A stretch of DNA of 64,000 bases from Arsenophonus sp046530735 (GTDB lineage Bacteria; Pseudomonadota; Gammaproteobacteria; Enterobacterales; Enterobacteriaceae), in assembly GCA_046530735.1 (NCBI GenBank), contig JBHEQV010000002.1:186001-250000 (forward strand), written 5' to 3'. Position 1 is the first letter of the stretch. Every line of letters starts with the position of its first letter. Positions 30,980 to 41,351 of this stretch are shown here, piece after piece. The translations under genes were made by a program, and so were the position numbers. Under the pieces are notes generated by a model, which had not been told where the DNA came from, ran no database searches, and saw nothing but the letters and a program-made list of their open reading frames with translations.

Positions 30980-32740
30980 ATTTTTAGTTTCTTCTTAAAG
31001 AGTGATTAAATTTTTAACCTGAACATAAACTTAGTTGACGATGCATCCTCAAATGAATGCTATTTGGTATGATCTAGCAATCTAATGAGTGTAAGAATAT
31101 AGGGCTGTAAAGCTAGAATTTTAATTCTGTTCAAGAGCTTGAGATCACTCTATATAAATATGTTTAGCTGTACAATCAGGAATTACTCCAATCAGTATTG
31201 GATAGTACAATTCCAATGTAGTCTATGAAAGATAAGTTATATTTATTTTAGTGTTATGGAGTTTCAGAGATACTGGCATATCCTGCTTATTATTTCATCA
31301 AATATTCAGAAACAGAGAGATGATATGCCATGAAAAGCCTACCCTACAGGGATCTGTAAATGAGATATTATTCTGATTATTTGAATGAGCTCATTCGTAA
31401 TGGTGGTAGGGCGCAGATGATAGCTACCTGCTGTTGAACCGGAGTCTCAACGGCATGCTGCAATAATATGCTCAATGATCTCTTATCAACGAGGTTTTAT
31501 GCCGTCGAGCGTGACGGTTATTTGTCGCAGCGAACTTAATATAGACGAGTATTAGCGATGTTTAAATTAAAGTGCCTAAGATCAGGGATTGCAGCGGAAA
31601 CGGAATATTACCTTAACATCTTCATTGCTGTCCTATCTGAAGCGTGTAAAAAGCGGATAAGATTTGCTACCATGACTTTGTACCTGCAAGGAATGAGATA
31701 TTATATACCGGTTATTTTTACGAAGCCATGAGCTGCTTTTAAGCAAAAAGCACATGGTCTCCTATGCAAAGTACCATCAGAATACTGAAACAGCAATGAC
31801 TTAAAGAGTGCAAGAAATGGTAGCTCTGTGACTTAAGCAATACTATTATATTTATTTCTTGACTGAAGGCATATACTGTTTTATTAGGGAAAGCGGTTCT
31901 CTTTGCCTACTGGCAATTATTGACATCACTACAAATGTACGTAATGAGCTCATTGTGATCGAAAATAGTTATTTATAACCAGAAGCAAACTGAGTTTAAT
32001 TTCTTAATGACCTGCGAGCATGTGCTTAATCGTATCTTCTTATGATTTTTACGGTATACGGTGCTTGATTTTTTGGAATGGAAATATATTTCCAGGGGTG
32101 CAGCACCAACAACGCTATTGGGTACACAAAATAGCATTGGTGCTAAATTACTCTCAAAAGGTATCCAACCGAAAATTAAGGTTAAGCTCTTGTGTTATAA
32201 TATGAGATTAGCAGAGAAAGCCGCAATGTCACTAATAAAGTTTGATGATTTGTTAGAAAGGTTTTTTAGCTATGTATCTTTTGTAGCGATGAAAAAGCTG
32301 GAGAAAGAGTGAGAAGAGTTGCTAGCATTCCACGACTTCCCCATCAGTGCACTCTATATGAGAGTTTAGTAAGGGATGCTGCATCCTGTCAATAAGAACA
32401 ACCCAATCCGATTGAATCGGATTTTGTAATAGTAATCCTACGAAGATGATGTGCGAAGCGCTGTAGTTTAAAAAAGATAACCCTTTCAATGGTATCTAAG
32501 TTGCTCCCGTTTTCTCTAAAAATTAGAACTGGCTAATAGGATTTGACCTGATAACTCTGGTGGCAATAACATCTAATTTAAGGATGGGGAATAGATTTAT
32601 GAAGCATTAGAATGGAATTTAACCTAACACTATTCACTAAGATTTTCTAATAACTCATGAAGATTGGTTTAAAGTTAAACCTGAATTATTCAAAAAAACT
32701 ATACTATCTTTTGGGATCTGTGGCAATTAATTCCATGGAC
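30980..32740 (+). mobile_element. IS481-type transposase fragment, copy B, split by IS256 copy 6
   Basis: The left part reads MHPQTNGMVW in a mutated form, then VQELEITLYKYV-LYNQELLQS and ends SMKD. An IS256 copy occupies 31,234-32,656. The right part resumes DWFKVKPELFKKTILSFG-CGN (family AMKDWHKLKPELFKKQPYYLPGCDT). Joining the two halves restores the MKDWFK motif exactly, which proves the order of insertion. Degenerate elsewhere. Confidence 0.7.
31234..32656 (+). mobile_element. IS256-family element, degenerate copy 6, inserted in IS481 fragment
   Basis: About 1.42 kb. Best-preserved transposase pieces: QQRYWVHKIALVLNYSQK (family QRCWVHKTANVLNYLPK) around 32,105, RLAEKAAMSLIKF, and AMKKLEKE before ELLAFHDFP. 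Flanks atgaaagat (left) and atgaagat (right) are an 8-9 bp target duplication with one lost A, in line with IS256 behaviour. Still dead: no frame over 85 codons. Confidence 0.85.
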
Positions 32741-32834
32741 TGCCACAATATAATTTTTTTATTTTAATTTATAAAATTATTGTAACCATTCAATTACTAA
32801 AAATAGTTTTGCAAAAATTCACTTTATATATTTT

Positions 32835-33440
32835 TATCTTAACTATTTATTGCAAATAACGTTATCAGAGCAAATGTTATATCGCAATCAGGTAGAATAT
32901 TCCTCCAATTCAAGAGTTTTAACATTTCATTATCAGCTAATAAAATATTTACTTGATGAAAATCAAGATGAACAAATACTTTTTTACTAGTTTAGGTTGC
33001 TGTGCATGTTGAGAGAATTGATGTAAACTTATTAAGTAGGTGATAGGTTACGTGAGTTAATAATGCTATTAGTAATTAACTAAATACTATTGAGTTGAAG
33101 TGATTAACCAGATAATTGATATAATGTAATGATGCAAGTATCCCATTTAATGGTTGATATAATTCAGGGAAGGAATAGAGTTTATAAGTAGCTAATTTAT
33201 CTTCTATTTATTCTAATAGTCACCCAATAATTATTGGGTCCAAATACCTTTTAGGGTAGAAATAAGCTAAGTAAGTTAGCGCAATATTTTTACGCTTATT
33301 TTTCTACAAAACGGATAATAAATTTAATATTTTCAGTTGATTCAACAGAAAAACTTCTACTAAAAGGGTCTTGATAATGCTTTAAGTCGCAATTTATTGC
33401 ATGTTATTGCTGAACTTTTTTATAAAATTACTATAATAAG
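32835..33440 (-). pseudogene. thiK: Thiamine kinase, decayed
   Basis: ThiK phosphorylates salvaged thiamine. On the minus strand: SFSVESTENIKFIIR (E. coli SFLIEHQGQRFVVR), LNGILASLHYINYL (LAGLLYYLHQQP), then FVHLDFHQVNILLADNEML and KLLNWRNILPDCDITFAL (E. coli LHMDVHAGNLVHSASG, LKLIDWEYAGDGDIALEL). The kinase HxDxxxxN motif is altered (HLDFHQVN) and the DWE metal Asp is now Asn (NWR). Stops and frameshifts abound. It follows lpoB directly as in E. coli (lpoB-thiK-nagZ); nagZ and ycfP are not seen. Confidence 0.8.
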
Positions 33441-33450
33441 TATTTCTTTT

Positions 33451-34020
33451 TTATTCAATGCGATTTGATCCTGACCAGAGGATCTCACCCGTTTGTGCTG
33501 CCATTAATTGCATTTTAATTTCACTTTGTTGTTGATTACCAGAAATCACTGAATATAGGACATAATCAGCTTGCACATAACGCGCTAATCCAATGGATTT
33601 ACTTCGCGTAACTAAACTATCTTCTTGGGATAAGCCAAGCGCTTTACGTGCATTTACCACTACATCTTGCGGAACTAATTTAAATACATGTTGGTTATTA
33701 ACTGCATTAATAATATCATCGATTGATTGAATTGATATATTGGTATTATTTTTGATTGAATCAATCAATAAAACCTTGCCTGATTCAACCCCCTTCGCTT
33801 GTACCAATTGATTGGCTAAAGGAATAATTGCTGTTAACCAATTAATTGTTTTTATTTTTGGTAATTGCGGTACAGTATTATCTGGAGATGTTGATATTAT
33901 TGATTGCTCGCTAGGTTTATCTGGCTTAATTATAACAACGGGTACGTGTTTTTTATTTGTTATCGATGAGCAGCCAACTAATGTAAATATTACAACAATA
34001 AGTTGAAAAATACGTCTCAT
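33451..34020 (-). CDS. lpoB: Outer-membrane lipoprotein LpoB, activator of PBP1b
   Basis: LpoB reaches through the periplasm to switch on the peptidoglycan synthase PBP1b. 189 residues. Signal peptide with lipobox LVGC and lipidated Cys17. A Pro-rich, likely disordered linker at 27-55; then the globular domain with GKVLLIDSIKN (E. coli GSVLLVDSVNN), LGLSQEDSLVTRSKSIGLAR (just 20 residues) and the end MQLMAAQTGEILWSG (E. coli MQLMLVQTGEIIWSG). It is about 25 residues shorter than E. coli, mostly in the linker. Its dependence on Lol export fits the intact lolCDE nearby. ycfL, normally before it, is absent. Confidence 0.93.
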   Translation of the reverse strand: MRRIFQLIVVIFTLVGCSSITNKKHVPVVIIKPDKPSEQSIISTSPDNTVPQLPKIKTINWLTAIIPLANQLVQAKGVESGKVLLIDSIKNNTNISIQSIDDIINAVNNQHVFKLVPQDVVVNARKALGLSQEDSLVTRSKSIGLARYVQADYVLYSVISGNQQQSEIKMQLMAAQTGEILWSGSNRIE

Positions 34021-34165
34021 TTACTCTTCTCCTGTATACCTCAAATTTCAAGGTAAACTGAATAATAAAAACCTGCGCTAAATACCAATTTAAATTATTT
34101 AATTTTAACCAAAAAAATATTTTTATCTTTAATGCTAAATTAAAGAAATACCAGTTTAAATTTAT

Positions 34166-34528
34166 CTATTCTTTTTTTTTTGTTGTTAATAACGCCCCTA
34201 AAGGATGACCTCCTAGTAAATGCATATGAATATGGAAAACTTCTTGACCAGAATGTTGGTTACAATTCATAATTAAACGGTATCCATCATCAGCAATGTT
34301 TTCTTGTTTTGCTATTTTTGCCGCGACCGTAATCATATGGCCTAACGTTTGTTCATGCTCAGGTTTTACGTCATTTATGGTTGAAATAAAAATATTAGGA
34401 ATAATTAAAATATGGACGGGTGCCTGTGGTTCTTTATCCCTAAATGCTGTTACTAAATTATCCTGATAAACAATATGAGCGAAAATTTCGCCTTGTATAA
34501 TTTTACTAAAAATCGTTTCTTTTCCCAT
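34166..34528 (-). CDS. hinT: HIT-family purine nucleoside phosphoramidase
   Basis: HinT hydrolyses AMP-lysine and related phosphoramidates; it also clears aminoacyl-adenylates released by aminoacyl-tRNA synthetases. 120 residues, one short of E. coli-type length. Start GKETIFSKIIQGEIFAHIVYQD (N-terminal part of the family), and the histidine triad HIHMHLLGG at residues 99-107 with the nucleophile His101 and flanking His99 and His103. C-terminus KKKE is more basic than in E. coli. Sits between lpoB and tatD; ptsG and fhuE, present here in E. coli, are missing, so the two gene groups have been brought together by deletion. Confidence 0.95.
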   Translation of the reverse strand: MGKETIFSKIIQGEIFAHIVYQDNLVTAFRDKEPQAPVHILIIPNIFISTINDVKPEHEQTLGHMITVAAKIAKQENIADDGYRLIMNCNQHSGQEVFHIHMHLLGGHPLGALLTTKKKE

Positions 34529-34567
34529 GATTTTATAAGTTAAATCTAATTTTAGTATGCAAGCTAT

Positions 34568-35353
34568 TTAATTATGTTCAATGGTTAAATGAAAAAGATC
34601 GCAAAAATTTTGTGTGGTAACTTGCGCAATTTCTTCAAGATCGACACCTTTTACTTTAGCTAAAAATTGTGCTATATAGCTTAGATAAGCGGGTTGATTT
34701 TCTTGTCCGCGATGGGGAACAGGAGCTAGATAAGGAGCATCAGTTTCAATCAAAATACGATCTAAGGGTACTATACGTGCAGCCTGACGGATTTGTTCAG
34801 CATTATGAAATGTCAGTATACCGGAAAATGAGATATAAAGCCCTAAATCTAATAATGTTTTAACCATCTGTTCATCCTCCGTAAAACAGTGTAAAACTCC
34901 ACCGCAATCACCAACCTGCTCTTCTTTTAATATGGTTAAAGTGTCTTCCTGGGCTTCTCGAGTATGAATAATGACAGGTTTATTTAATTGACAACCTATA
35001 CGAATATGTTGGCGAAAAGATGTTTTTTGCAATTTAACATTCTCAATTTGGTAGTGAGAATCCAAACCAGTTTCACCTAATGCAACAACTTCGCTGCCTG
35101 AGGCTAAATATACAAGTTCATCAAAATCGTAACTTTCATTAATGTTAAGCGGATGAATGCCACATGAAAAGGCTACATTTTTGCGTAGACCAATCTGCTT
35201 TTTCATACTAATAAAATCTGGTAGCGTTGTTGCGACAGCCAGCATATACTTTACCTCATTATCCGCCGCTTTTTCGATAACATCATCGATATCTTTATGT
35301 TTATTCTTATAATCTAAATAATTAAGATGACAGTGTGAATCAACTAAAAACAT
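34568..35353 (-). CDS. ycfH: TatD-family metal-dependent hydrolase (YcfH type)
   Basis: Member of the TatD deoxyribonuclease family; YcfH itself is poorly characterised but acts as a metal-dependent nuclease-like hydrolase. 261 residues (E. coli 265). Metal-binding DSHCHL at 5-10, the Glu in VVALGETGLD near 88-97, PVIIHTREA with His, VLHCFTE, and ETDAPYLAP near the end: all TatD signature blocks are intact. Placed 11 bp after holB, as in E. coli, so it should be cotranscribed with mltG-tmk-holB. Confidence 0.94.
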   Translation of the reverse strand: MFLVDSHCHLNYLDYKNKHKDIDDVIEKAADNEVKYMLAVATTLPDFISMKKQIGLRKNVAFSCGIHPLNINESYDFDELVYLASGSEVVALGETGLDSHYQIENVKLQKTSFRQHIRIGCQLNKPVIIHTREAQEDTLTILKEEQVGDCGGVLHCFTEDEQMVKTLLDLGLYISFSGILTFHNAEQIRQAARIVPLDRILIETDAPYLAPVPHRGQENQPAYLSYIAQFLAKVKGVDLEEIAQVTTQNFCDLFHLTIEHN

Positions 35354-35364
35354 AATAAACTCTT

Positions 35365-36354
35365 TTAATTATGGTAATTAAGTATGTTTTGCCAGTTAAT
35401 TAACTGAGATGTCAATTGTAATTCCTGATTCAGTCCCATCACTGACATTAATTGATAACGGCAATTTTTCCATTCAGTAGCGCTTTTTAATAAGCTGTCA
35501 ACAGAGTTTATAGCAGCTAATTTAGTAATTAATGATAATTGATCCTGATTAATACAATAATTACCTGCATGTTGTTGATATTTTACTGCATCCAACAATA
35601 AGCTTATCAGCCAGCTAATTCGACAGCCAGAGTCTGGCTGGTCCAATTCAGGTAACCAACTTAAAATTGTCTTTGTTGATAAATATTGCATTAATGATTG
35701 GCAAAATTGCTTTCTTTTTAGCCAATTATCTGACTGTAACAGTGTTAAAGCGGCAAGAGGCGCCCCCGCATTCAATTTTATTGCTGTTTTAATATCAACT
35801 AACGCTAGCGATATTTTTTGTTTTTGTAACCAAGAAATTGCGCTCTTTTGCTCTGGCGCTGAAAGGTAATAATAAAAACATCTACTACGTAACGTAGCTA
35901 GCAATGCAGCTGGATCGAAGGATTCTAAAAAAAAATAGGTATTGTCTGTTGGTTCTTCTAAAGTTTTCAATAATGCGTTGCTAGCCGCTTCTGTTAGTGC
36001 TTCAACCTCAGAAAACCAAATAACTTTCGGCCAACTTTGCTGTGTATGGTTAACTAAAACCTCAGTTAAGCAACGGATATTTTCAATACGTATTGTATTT
36101 TTACCCTTTTTAACGCTAATTTTATGCCAGTCTGGATGTGTTCCAGCTGTCATCAATTGACAGCTACGACAACTACCACAACTTTTCATATCTACTGGCT
36201 GTTGACACATTAGCCAACGGCTAATAGCATAAATAAGTGAATCACTTCCCATTCCAGCATTGGCATGCAATAGTAATGCATGATGTCCTTGATTCTTCTT
36301 ATGAAGAGCAATTATCTGTCTATATGCATAATTTAACCATGGATACCAGTTCAT
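35365..36354 (-). CDS. holB: DNA polymerase III clamp-loader subunit delta prime
   Basis: Delta prime is the stator of the clamp loader. 329 residues (E. coli 334). The P-loop position reads HANAGMGSDSL, without GK(S/T), as expected for the non-ATPase delta prime. Zinc cysteines C50, C59, C62 and C65 (MCQQ ... CGSCRSC) are intact, and the SRC arginine-finger motif LRSRC is present at about 158. The C-terminal third is more divergent than the rest. Starts 1 nt from the tmk stop, so tightly coupled. Confidence 0.95.
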   Translation of the reverse strand: MNWYPWLNYAYRQIIALHKKNQGHHALLLHANAGMGSDSLIYAISRWLMCQQPVDMKSCGSCRSCQLMTAGTHPDWHKISVKKGKNTIRIENIRCLTEVLVNHTQQSWPKVIWFSEVEALTEAASNALLKTLEEPTDNTYFFLESFDPAALLATLRSRCFYYYLSAPEQKSAISWLQKQKISLALVDIKTAIKLNAGAPLAALTLLQSDNWLKRKQFCQSLMQYLSTKTILSWLPELDQPDSGCRISWLISLLLDAVKYQQHAGNYCINQDQLSLITKLAAINSVDSLLKSATEWKNCRYQLMSVMGLNQELQLTSQLINWQNILNYHN

Positions 36355-36355
36355 T

Positions 36356-36991
36356 CTACTTGCCTTTATCTGCTAACCAATTTGATAATTCTTGGCAAAT
36401 GATTTTTTGCATTTCTTTTAAAGACTGGTTAGCATCAATTGTGATAATTGTATCATCTTCTGTTGCTAATTCAAGATAGCGCTGGCGAGTTCGTTTAAAA
36501 AAGTCCAATGACTCTTTTTCAATCCGATCTAGTTTACTACGATCACGTGCTCGTTGCAAGCCAATACTGGGTTCTATATCAAGATATAGTGTTAGATCAG
36601 GTCGAAAGTCATTTAATATAGTATTACGTAATACTTGCATTAATTCAGCGGAAAGCCCACGTCCTCCGCCTTGATATGCTTGTGATGAGAGATCATGTCG
36701 ATCACCAATGACCCATCTTCCCTTTGCAATAGCGGGTTTGATAACATTTTCAATTAATTGAATACGGGCAGCATAAAGCATTAATAATTCTGCTTTATTG
36801 GTGATTTTTTCCTCGGAAATACCATTTTTAATTAATTGACGCAATTTCTCTGCTAATGGGGTTCCGCCTGGCTCACGGGTAAAATCAATCTCAGTTATTC
36901 CTACTTTAGTGAGTGTTTCTACAATTGTTTTTATCGCAGTAGTTTTTCCTGCACCTTCAAGACCTTCAATAACTATATAACAACTTTTCAT
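36356..36991 (-). CDS. tmk: Thymidylate kinase
   Basis: Tmk phosphorylates dTMP to dTDP, essential for dTTP from both routes. 211 residues (E. coli 213). P-loop EGLEGAGKTT at 9-18, DR motif TREPGGTPLAEKLR, LID region DRHDLSSQAYQGGGRG and the C-terminal YLELA. All active-site blocks are present. Its ATG shares one base with the mltG stop (TAATG), and its stop is next to the holB start: a compact mltG-tmk-holB-ycfH operon. Confidence 0.96.
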   Translation of the reverse strand: MKSCYIVIEGLEGAGKTTAIKTIVETLTKVGITEIDFTREPGGTPLAEKLRQLIKNGISEEKITNKAELLMLYAARIQLIENVIKPAIAKGRWVIGDRHDLSSQAYQGGGRGLSAELMQVLRNTILNDFRPDLTLYLDIEPSIGLQRARDRSKLDRIEKESLDFFKRTRQRYLELATEDDTIITIDANQSLKEMQKIICQELSNWLADKGK

Positions 36992-37998
36992 TAATTTTTA
37001 TCTTTTATCTGACGATAATTTTTAACTGCCTGATTATGATCATTAAAATTGGTAGTAAAAGTATGCCCACCATTACCTGTTGCAACAAAATAAAAATAGT
37101 TAGTTTTATCAGGATGAGCCGCGGCTTTAATTGAAGCTCTACTAGGCATAGCAATTGGGGAAGGTGGCAAACCAACAATCAAATAAGTGTTATAAGGGCT
37201 TAGCTTATCTATATCATTACGATATAGCATACCACGGTATTTATCACCTAAACCATATATAACAGTAGGATCTGTTTGCAATCGCATTTTTTTCTTTAAT
37301 CGATTAATAAATACCGATGCCACTTTAGGTCTCTCTATATCAATACCAGTTTCTTTTTCAATAATTGAAGCCATAATTAACATTTCATATGGTGTTTTAT
37401 ATGGTAAATTTGACGCCCGTCCTTGCCATTCATATTTAAGAGTCGTTATCATTCTCTGATGGGCACGCTTTAATATGTCAATATCACTTACTTCTGCTGT
37501 ATAATAGTAAGTGTCTGGATAAAACCATCCTTCTAGTGATTGACCAGAAGGTAATCCTATCTGCTGTGCTAGTTTATCGGTAGTCTGCCTTAAATAAGGT
37601 GCTTTATGTAATACTTTTTCCCAATCTTCGAAACGAGAGCCTTCAATAAACAGTAAGCTAAATTGTGCTTCTTTACCAGCAAAAAATATTTTTAACATTG
37701 CCCTCAATGTTATGCCAGGATTTAATCGATATGTACCTATTTTAAATTGCGCTAATGATGGCTCTAATCTCAGTAACCATTGAAATTTATTCGGCGATTT
37801 TATTATTTTCTGCTCTGTTAACAATGATTCTAATCCTGCTCGCCCTGTTCCTGCAGGTAAAGTAAAAATTGTTGTTTTATGAATATTAATAGTCGTGTCA
37901 GCGTAGTTTTGTATCTGACAGTAAAATATATAGAGAATACAGGCAATTAACATTAATAAAAAAATAATTAACCATAATATGCGTTTTGCATACTTCAT
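36991..37998 (-). CDS. mltG: Endolytic murein transglycosylase MltG
   Basis: MltG cuts nascent glycan strands at the inner membrane and so sets glycan length. 335 residues (E. coli 340). N-terminal membrane anchor at about 6-26 (RILWLIIFLLMLIACILY). LysM-like region with TLPAGTGRAGLESLL; catalytic core MASIIEKETG (catalytic Glu in EKET) followed by RPKVASVFINRLKKKMRLQT and DPTVIYGLG, and end YFVATGNGGHTFTTNFNDHN. All highly conserved blocks are intact. With LpoB it shows that peptidoglycan synthesis is still tuned. Confidence 0.95.
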   Translation of the reverse strand: MKYAKRILWLIIFLLMLIACILYIFYCQIQNYADTTINIHKTTIFTLPAGTGRAGLESLLTEQKIIKSPNKFQWLLRLEPSLAQFKIGTYRLNPGITLRAMLKIFFAGKEAQFSLLFIEGSRFEDWEKVLHKAPYLRQTTDKLAQQIGLPSGQSLEGWFYPDTYYYTAEVSDIDILKRAHQRMITTLKYEWQGRASNLPYKTPYEMLIMASIIEKETGIDIERPKVASVFINRLKKKMRLQTDPTVIYGLGDKYRGMLYRNDIDKLSPYNTYLIVGLPPSPIAMPSRASIKAAAHPDKTNYFYFVATGNGGHTFTTNFNDHNQAVKNYRQIKDKN

Positions 37999-38043
37999 TT
38001 AATATTAATATTCCTAATATTATACTATAAAATTAATCTAATA

Positions 38044-38879
38044 TTAATTTAACTTAAAACAATATGGCAAAAGAAAATTGAATAATTCACGCGAATAATA
38101 ATGTAATACGGATTGCTTTGACTGAGTTAAAATACGATTAATTGATAATATAGGCATTAAAGAATTAGTAATGATCAGCTCATCGCTATACGCCAATATG
38201 TTAAGATTGTCGCTGATATAAAAAAGTTCATAATCAGTATCAAATAAACTCGCAATAACCTGTTTGCGCATTACACCTTCAACACCAGCATGATTTAGAT
38301 TTGGTGTATAAATTTTTTTTCCTTTACGTAAAAAAATATTCCCTGCACAGCATCCAATCAATATGCCATTAGTATCCGTCACAATAGCTTCATCAACATT
38401 CAATGATTTAATTTGTTGTTTTATCAATACTTGCTCTAAGCGATTTAAATGTTTAATGCCAGCCAAATAACAATTGTTATTTACAGGTATTTTACTTATT
38501 GTTAAATCAATACCTGTTTTCTGTTGTTTTAAATAAATAACTGGATAATCAGTTAATAAAATAATAACGGTTGCTTTGTTGAGTCCAGGTATATTATACC
38601 TTGCCCACCTTCGCCACGACTAATAATAACTTTAATAACTGCTAAATCTTTTTTATTAAATTGCGCTATCTGATTTACATCAGTAGCCAATTTTTGCCAA
38701 TCTGGAGTAGGTAAAAGTAATTGTTTAACCCCCTTTTCTAAGCGAGAAAGGTGATGGGATAATAAGGCTGGCTGATGTCCAACTACACGAATTGTTGTAA
38801 AACAGCCATCACCAAATTGAACAGCTCTATCCATTACAGAAATATTAGCTCGCTGTTCACCATTAATCCAACATATCAT
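38044..38879 (-). pseudogene. pabC: Aminodeoxychorismate lyase, single frameshift
   Basis: PabC releases p-aminobenzoate for folate, using PLP. The N-terminal half (108 codons from ATG at 38,879) covers MDRAVQFGDGCFTTIRV and IISRGEGGQG. The remaining frame resumes with LLTDYPVIYLKQQKTGIDL, then LAGIKHLNRLEQVLIKQQ (with the PLP Lys in GIKHLNR) and ends FNFLLPYCFKLN. Together they equal the normal length of about 269 residues. The only lesion found is one missing base, best placed in a TTTT run near 38,558-38,561: five T would give PLLFLLTDYP. Everything else, including the PLP lysine, is intact. Could be a very recent knockout, a slippage-corrected gene or a sequencing error. Confidence 0.85.
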
Positions 38880-39103
38880 AGCATTAACTTTTCAATTAAA
38901 TTGAATATCTACAATTTATTCCAATAGTTTATTGGAAATTCGCTATTTTATCAAAAAAAAAGCTTCATCTTAACTTAGATTAACGCCTTTTTATAAAAAC
39001 CATGAATTAATTTTTTTACAAAAGTTATAAATCATTTGTACTGTTAAAATTAAAAGAATTGTGCAATATTAATTGCATATTTTCAACTCTACATCTATTT
39101 TCA

Positions 39104-40513
39104 GAGATTATTAAAGTAAATCTGGTTTATAGTGTTCAGGCAATGTTCTAATCTGATGCTTCATAAATCTATTCTCCATCATTAAATTTGACGTTATTAC
39201 CACCAAGAATCAGAACATCAAATACTCTTAGCCGCAGTTTCAGCTTTTCTTAGCAGAAAAAAGAAGCTTAAATACCATTTAAATGGTTATTTTCTTGAAC
39301 TACAATGCTTCGCGAATTTGCTTCATAGTCTCACTCACTGTTACAAAACCCAATTCAATTGGATTTTTATTATTACTTTATGCTAATTGTTCTGACGAGA
39401 AGTTATAAAGTGCTAACCGTTTTTCTCAATTTTTCTTTACCTTCTTCATCGCTGCAGGATATTCGTTGAAACCATTGTTAATAAAACATTAAAGGTTTTG
39501 TTAGTAAAATCGAAACTCTTTGATAGTCAGGCATCTCGAATCTCACCTTTAACTTTCGATGCTGAATGTCTTTTGAGAATAAAAGTAGCATACCAGCTGT
39601 TTTGTATACCAAATAGCATTGATGCTGCGTCTCTAGGAATATCTTTATCATTGCATTTCAAAACTAAGGGTACTCCAATTCACTGTAACAAACCTGAAAG
39701 ATACAGTTAAGCTACGCGCTCGTAGTCTACTTGAGAAGTTAGGTCTAGTTTAGTTTTGATTTTCGATAACTATCTTTGATCACAATTCAGCTCCTTACCA
39801 TCTATGATATGTCACTGATAATGAGTAGCAAGAAAAGGCAATCAGCTTGCCTGACAGGTCGGCTTATGCTTTTAGCTAAGAAATAAACGTAACGCATATC
39901 GCTTAAATTACATGGCCGTCATTGTCTAGCTCTTTAAATCATTCCAGTTTCTGTTTGATTATGGTGCTTGCTAAGAGAGAAGAACCCCATTCGCTTTTTC
40001 ATAGAAAATTGCTCCAAGAGCTTCGTGAAAATCACAGGTGGAGATGTTTTACAGGTATAAAATGATGGGTAGTAACTTTTTGACGATTTTGCACGCCTTA
40101 GATAAGGTGGCAGTAAGGAGTTGTTGAAGTATATTTCATTGTCGCCGATTGGATCCCTTTTAACTTTAGGGACCTTAATTTCAATATGACAACACTAGTC
40201 TGATGCTGATGGTTTTGGGTAGCAAATAACCGTTGTAGTCGATGTTTATGCAGCTGTTGACAAGGAGGCATTAAGCATCTTGTTTTAAGTAATGGTTCAA
40301 GATACGCAGAAATAGCAGTGCTATCATCTACTTGGCGCAATTACGAATAAGTTTATGCAAGGGAATATCATGTAATATCTGGTTTTACGAATACTTAGTA
40401 TCCTAGACTTTTCATAGCATATCATCTTTCTATTGTTGAAATCATTTATAAAATCAATCAGCAGGATACGCCACACCATCTCCAAAAGCCAGTACACTAG
40501 AAATAAGCATAAC
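39104..40513 (-). mobile_element. IS256-family element, degenerate copy 7, within fabF
   Basis: Reverse-oriented, outer end gagattattaaagtaaatctggttta, inner end agtacactagaaataagcataact. Interior landmarks as in the other copies. Left-most element of the cluster that split fabF: its outer end abuts the fabF C-terminal codons. No coding frame above 80 codons. Confidence 0.78.
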
Positions 40514-41351
40514 TTATTATTCATTAATAAGGGCTAAAATAAATTTTTTGAAAAGTATGGTAAAAGTATTAACTTCCATGGACACATGTTTATTTGTTGA
40601 GTGAATGTTTGCTTGTAGTAGTTGTGTCATGGGTGTTTCTCTCTTACTTCTATACTTCTTCTGAAGTCCCCATAACCGCTTTTTTGCCAAAATTCTAAAT
40701 TAAAAATCTGTAGTTCATATGGCTTCAAAACTACTGAACAATGGTTAGCATAGCAGATTCATGTTTTTCTTAACTACAACTTGTAAACATTACTTTTACT
40801 ATGCTAATTTCTTTAGCCTTTTCAATAATAATTAGCCTATACTCAATGCTCTGTTTCGTACTGGAGGGTGGGCCGTATTATTCTGCAGTAAATACATGAA
40901 AATAGGATATTGAAGTTGGTATCTTGTGTATATTTGTATACTTATAATCGATAATTCAATCAATGTCTGCCTATTTATCTATTCATGACTTGTAGCGGCA
41001 TTAGACATTGAATATGCTGTATTACATTGATCTCTTTCTTAAAAAAATAGTGGTTAGAAATCTGCGAAGGCGCTGTCATCAGCCTTTTATCTCAGAGCTA
41101 TAACCTAATAAATATCAATACTCTTATTGGTCTTAGTATCCGAACCAGGAAGGTAGTGGTGGCGGTTACCTGAGGCCACAAGTGCAGATGTTACTTGTAC
41201 TTTGATAAAAAGATGAAAGTGGGCGCGCATAGCATAAATACCTCGGTTCTACCTTAACCCTGATAATCCACCTCAAAACTGCAGAATTATCATGGATGGT
41301 AGAATTATATATCATTACCATGACTACCAGACTATGTAGTATTGGAAGTAG
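40514..41351 (+). mobile_element. IS91-family element remnant, copy C, within fabF
   Basis: Lies between two outward-facing IS256 copies. Pieces: FNNN-PILNALFRTG (family LFNNNWPLLNDLFR), AALDIECCI (GGLDIEHGVW), LQNYHG and IIYHYHDYQT (family LRHYHGGAVVHHYYDHRTG). It stops at the IS256 copy 8 border; the C-terminal third seen in copy B is missing. Confidence 0.65.
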
